From an uncultured Verrucomicrobiota bacterium (GTDB lineage: Bacteria > Verrucomicrobiota > Verrucomicrobiia > Chthoniobacterales > SZAS-18), in assembly GCA_937873255.1 (NCBI GenBank), contig CALMVM010000264.1:6977-23683 (forward strand): DNA of 16,707 bases, written 5' to 3'. The translations under genes and the position numbers were made by a program. A model generated the notes under the pieces. The model made no database searches. It saw only the letters and a list, made by a program, of their open reading frames with translations, and was not told the DNA's origin. Shown here in pieces: positions 13,905-16,707 of this stretch. Numbering within the stretch: the first letter of the stretch is position 1; each line of letters starts with the position of its first letter.

Positions 13905-15910
13905 ATGGGACTTTCTCCACCAAGCTGTGGACCGACGACACGAGGCATTGGGTCAAGAGACTGACGTTTTGTGCTCCACACGCTCTTGCTTGGAGCGTTC
14001 TCTCACTGCTAATTTTTTGTTGGCTACGCGTCTTGCCGTGGAGTGGAAATCTGTTGTGGGGCACGCACAATAAACTCTTTGATGTACAGAGGGCGCTTGG
14101 GGTGGTTGACGCTTGGCGCGCCGGCTACTGGGATGCCCGTTGGTTTCAGAACTTTGATCTGGGCTACGGTCACCCGTTTCTCCTCTACTACGCGCCGCTC
14201 TTCCACTGGATCTCTGGAGGCTTGACCTTGCTCCTTGGCTCGCCAGTGCTGGCGTTGCAGTACAATCTTGCCCTTTGGTTGGTAGTGGGAACGATTGGCA
14301 TGTACGTGGCCGGCAACCAGCTCTGGAAGCACGCGGCACCCTCGCTCAAGGGATCGTGGGTGCCTGGTTTCGTGTCGGCCTGCGGCTGGCTGATGTCGCC
14401 ATATCTCATGTGCAACGTGTTTGTGCGCGGCACGCTCAGCGAATTCGCTTCCAGTCAAACTTTGCCTTGGTTGGTATACCTCGCGTTGCGTCATTTTTCC
14501 GGGGAAGAAATTTCAAGCGGAACATGTCTGGCAACCGCTGTCGTTTTTTCCGGTGCGATCCTCACCCACAATTTCCTCGGTCTCTGTGCTTTCCTATTCG
14601 GTGGACTTCTTCTAGGATTCGCGTTGCTGCGTGCGTTGCTTTTGAAGCAGGCTTTTCACCGGAGGTTTTTGCAAACCGCAGGCAGTTGGTGTGCAGCGAT
14701 GGCCCTGGCCTTGGCTTGCACGGCATTTTTCTGGATGCCTGCGCTTCTTGATCAGAAGTATGTCAACATTAAACAAATTTTGCTCTACCGATATTCGGAT
14801 CACTTTCTGTATTGGAGCAATTTAGTTCAACTCAATTTTTGGGGCTATGGTCTCAGTATGCCTGGCCCTCACGATTACATGCCTTTGCATTTGGGCTACG
14901 TCTCGTTCGTGGCGGCTTGTAGCGGCGTGACGGCCTTGATGTGTGCTCTACTTAGTCGGCAGTCGCGTCTGGGCTGGATGCTGGCCAAGCTCCTTGGAGC
15001 AACCGCAGTCGCCGTACTTGTCACGACTTGGGTCAGTAAACCGATATGGGATCGGTTTTCGCTGCTGCAAAACGGCCAATTCCCGTGGCGTCTGCTTTCC
15101 TTCGGTGCGCTGGGATGCTCCCTCCTTCTGCCAAGTTTCTTTGTGGCTCTTGAAGTTTGTGCTGGGATAGAGTTCAAAGAAAAATCTTCCCCTGTATTGT
15201 TGCTGATTGTGGCTACTTGTTCTGTTTTTAGTCAAAAGCAATATGGACACGTCAGCTACGTGTTTGCCGTAGCTGATGAGGTGATCAGTCAATCATGGAG
15301 GCAATTTTCGGTGACATCCACGGAGCAGGGAGAATACCAGCCGATCTGGAGCGTCGGAAAAACAAGAGGAGAAAATGCTCCTGGCCAAGTGCTTGTGTCC
15401 CAAGGTGTGCAAGCAACCCCAGTGCAGGACGGGGCGTCATCAGGAAGTTGGCGGTGGCGAGTGGTAAACACGACCAATACCCCAACGGATGTGCCTGTTG
15501 CTCTGAACTATTTTCCTGCTTGGCGGGCTTGGGACCTGACCCGAAAAATACAACTAGAGGTTGCGCCTGAGGAGAACACCGGGTTTTTGAAGATCATCGG
15601 AGTTGTGCCAGGAGAGTGTGAGCTGAAACTGTATTTTGCGAATACGCCGGTGCGTCAGGCGGCTTGGGTGATAACGGTCGCCGGGGTGTCGGTCTTTCTG
15701 TGGATGGCTGGGCGAGCAGTAGCGCAACGTTGGGCAGGCTTGAAAAGTGGTGCTGGCAATGGCCAGACAGGCTCGGAAACGAAAAAGTTGCCCGCCACCG
15801 AACTTTTTTGCTTGCCTGCGCGAGGATTAAGGATACAACTCGTCCCTGAATTACAAATTCCAGGCGGGCGTGACCCGGAGGAGGGTGGCGCTTCTGTCGG
15901 TGGGAAGTAG
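13901..15910 (+). CDS. Large polytopic membrane protein, PTPS-related/YfhO-like GT-C fold
   Basis: The 669-residue protein has about twelve membrane segments and a periplasmic beta-rich part (about 455-580) before a last membrane helix (about 585-605). The first loop carries GYWDARWFQNFDLGYGHPFLLYYAPL (shown here as the key parts DARW 78-81 and GYGHP 88-92), typical of the '6-pyruvoyl-tetrahydropterin synthase-related' membrane family and YfhO-like proteins, which belong to the GT-C glycosyltransferase superfamily. Despite the name it is not a pterin enzyme. It probably transfers or handles a polyprenyl-linked sugar. The start ATG 13901 overlaps the previous stop (ATGA). The last 60 residues are hydrophilic and Gly/Lys-rich with no domain I recognise. 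It appears to be the last gene of the coupled block; the next small gene starts 14 bases later. Confidence 0.82.
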   Translation: MNGTFSTKLWTDDTRHWVKRLTFCAPHALAWSVLSLLIFCWLRVLPWSGNLLWGTHNKLFDVQRALGVVDAWRAGYWDARWFQNFDLGYGHPFLLYYAPLFHWISGGLTLLLGSPVLALQYNLALWLVVGTIGMYVAGNQLWKHAAPSLKGSWVPGFVSACGWLMSPYLMCNVFVRGTLSEFASSQTLPWLVYLALRHFSGEEISSGTCLATAVVFSGAILTHNFLGLCAFLFGGLLLGFALLRALLLKQAFHRRFLQTAGSWCAAMALALACTAFFWMPALLDQKYVNIKQILLYRYSDHFLYWSNLVQLNFWGYGLSMPGPHDYMPLHLGYVSFVAACSGVTALMCALLSRQSRLGWMLAKLLGATAVAVLVTTWVSKPIWDRFSLLQNGQFPWRLLSFGALGCSLLLPSFFVALEVCAGIEFKEKSSPVLLLIVATCSVFSQKQYGHVSYVFAVADEVISQSWRQFSVTSTEQGEYQPIWSVGKTRGENAPGQVLVSQGVQATPVQDGASSGSWRWRVVNTTNTPTDVPVALNYFPAWRAWDLTRKIQLEVAPEENTGFLKIIGVVPGECELKLYFANTPVRQAAWVITVAGVSVFLWMAGRAVAQRWAGLKSGAGNGQTGSETKKLPATELFCLPARGLRIQLVPELQIPGGRDPEEGGASVGGK

Positions 15911-15924
15911 GGAAATCAAACACC

Positions 15925-16107
15925 ATGAAAAGTATCAAGCCATTGTTAGCGTTTATCGTTTGTTTGTGGGCGCTGGCCGTTGTCGCCTACGCCAAACAGG
16001 TCGGCCGCGGGCAACGCACTCCGGACAGCAACCGCACAACTAAAGCCATCCTGATGCAGGCGGCCACCTCGTGTGGGGGAACGTCCAGCGGCGATCCGGG
16101 CCAGTAG
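15925..16107 (+). CDS. Small secreted peptide (60 residues)
   Basis: A 60-residue product with a textbook signal peptide: MKSIKPLL, hydrophobic core AFIVCLWALAVVAYA and an AYA cleavage site at residues 21-23. This would leave a mature peptide of 37 residues that is basic at first, then Ser/Gly-rich with one cysteine. TAGGGA at 15908-15913 lies about 11 bases before the ATG. I recognise no family. It sits between the glycan block and an RHS-like gene, so it may be a secreted partner or leader of either. The signal peptide is the main reason to treat it as real. Confidence 0.6.
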   Translation: MKSIKPLLAFIVCLWALAVVAYAKQVGRGQRTPDSNRTTKAILMQAATSCGGTSSGDPGQ

Positions 16108-16144
16108 GATCGGCGTCTTGGTGGGCGAATTAGAACAGGGTGCT

Positions 16145-16707
16145 ATGAGGAAGCGTCATCTAGCATCTCGCCTTCTGAAAACGGTGCGCCAGTCGCTGCT
16201 GTCGGGTGGCGTGTGCTTGGCCCTCGCCATTCTAATGCTCGCGGGCGAGGCTTCAAGTGGCAGGGCCTGCGGCATCGACTGGCAGCGGCCGGTAAACCAC
16301 TTTGACGGGGTGGACGAGCAGGGCCACGTCAGCTATTCCGAGCAGATCGGCGAGATGGACTTGGGCAACGAACTCAAACTGCCGTTGTTCATGATCTTCA
16401 ACTCGGGCTGGGAGGCGAGTTCGCCCTACCTGGGTAAGGGCTGGAACCTGTGTTTGCTGGAAAGTCGCATGGAGCAAGTGGACGAGAACACGTTCAAGCT
16501 GGTGCAGCCCGACGGGTGGTATCGCATGTTCGGACGCGGCAAGGCGAGCGACACGGTGTTGGGAGGCCAGGGGGGCTGGAAGGCGGAAATCAAGGGTGAC
16601 ACGATCACGACGTACGCGGACTGCGGCTGGAAGCTGATGTTCAACAAAGGCAAGATTGCCTCGATGACGACGCCCAAGGGGCGCAAGCTGGACTGGGTGT
16701 ACGAGGG
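16145..16707 (+). CDS. RHS/YD-repeat-type secreted protein, N-terminal part (cut by window edge)
   Basis: The frame is open from ATG 16145 to the right edge, 187 codons. A basic N-terminus (MRKRHLASRLLKTVRQ) and a hydrophobic stretch (GGVCLALAILMLAG) form a signal peptide, cleaved probably near SSGRA. The exported part has features of the region that precedes RHS/YD repeats: NSGWEASSPYLGKGWNL, then QPDGWYRMFGRG, GWKLMFNKGKIASM and TPKGRKLDWVYE. RHS proteins form large beta-cage shells, often with a toxic or variable C-terminal tip; that part lies outside the window. AGGG at 16137-16140 is a possible ribosome-binding site. It follows the small peptide gene by 37 bases and may be a separate locus from the glycan operon. 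Confidence 0.82.
   Translation, partial: MRKRHLASRLLKTVRQSLLSGGVCLALAILMLAGEASSGRACGIDWQRPVNHFDGVDEQGHVSYSEQIGEMDLGNELKLPLFMIFNSGWEASSPYLGKGWNLCLLESRMEQVDENTFKLVQPDGWYRMFGRGKASDTVLGGQGGWKAEIKGDTITTYADCGWKLMFNKGKIASMTTPKGRKLDWVYE

Noticed and set aside
1..16707. CRISPR array, tRNA, rRNA, insertion sequence or integrase
   Set aside because: Read by eye on both strands, no regularly spaced repeats, tRNA T-arm pattern, rRNA block or transposase/integrase motifs were seen.

Overview
The window looks like a chromosomal piece of a GC-rich Gram-negative bacterium of the Planctomycetes-Verrucomicrobia type, most likely a verrucomicrobium. This is inferred from gene style only: large secreted helical proteins, an ABCG-like half-transporter, a short O-antigen-ligase-like polymerase next to rhodanese and MauE genes, and an RHS-like surface protein. 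No rRNA, tRNA or universal marker is present to confirm it. Every convincing gene lies on the + strand.

Layout. (1) 2-139: the 3' end of an upstream gene with an acidic DVDGDG motif. (2) 140-798: 659 bases with no convincing gene; an AT-rich front part holds two short palindromes, and a GC-rich back part holds a perfect 11-bp inverted repeat. (3) 799-5068: a three-gene set of a small bitopic membrane protein, a secreted TPR-like helical protein and a fused ATPase-permease ABC exporter. (4) 5069-5182: a leader region with two imperfect hairpins, a repeated 8-mer and a possible -10 box. (5) 5183-8633: two secreted alpha/beta-hydrolase-like proteins. The second carries a decayed copy of the first, then an intact second hydrolase domain and a tandem C-terminal repeat. 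(6) 8704-15910: a tightly coupled envelope operon of O-antigen-ligase-like polymerase with a degenerate hydrolase-like tail, membrane-anchored rhodanese, MauE/DoxX-type redox membrane protein, ICMT-like membrane methyltransferase, and two large polytopic GT-C-type proteins. Four of its junctions are 4-base GTGA or ATGA stop/start overlaps. (7) 15925-16107: a 60-codon secreted peptide gene. (8) 16145 to the right edge: the start of a secreted RHS/YD-type protein.

How the genes may work together (inference). The polytopic glycosyltransferase-like proteins, the ligase/polymerase and the ABC exporter suggest assembly and export of a surface glycan or glycosylated product. The secreted hydrolases could trim or de-esterify it. 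The rhodanese-MauE pair and the ICMT-like protein add a thiol or methyl-transfer chemistry not usual for an ordinary capsule locus. The coupled 8704-15910 block is the best candidate for an undescribed system.
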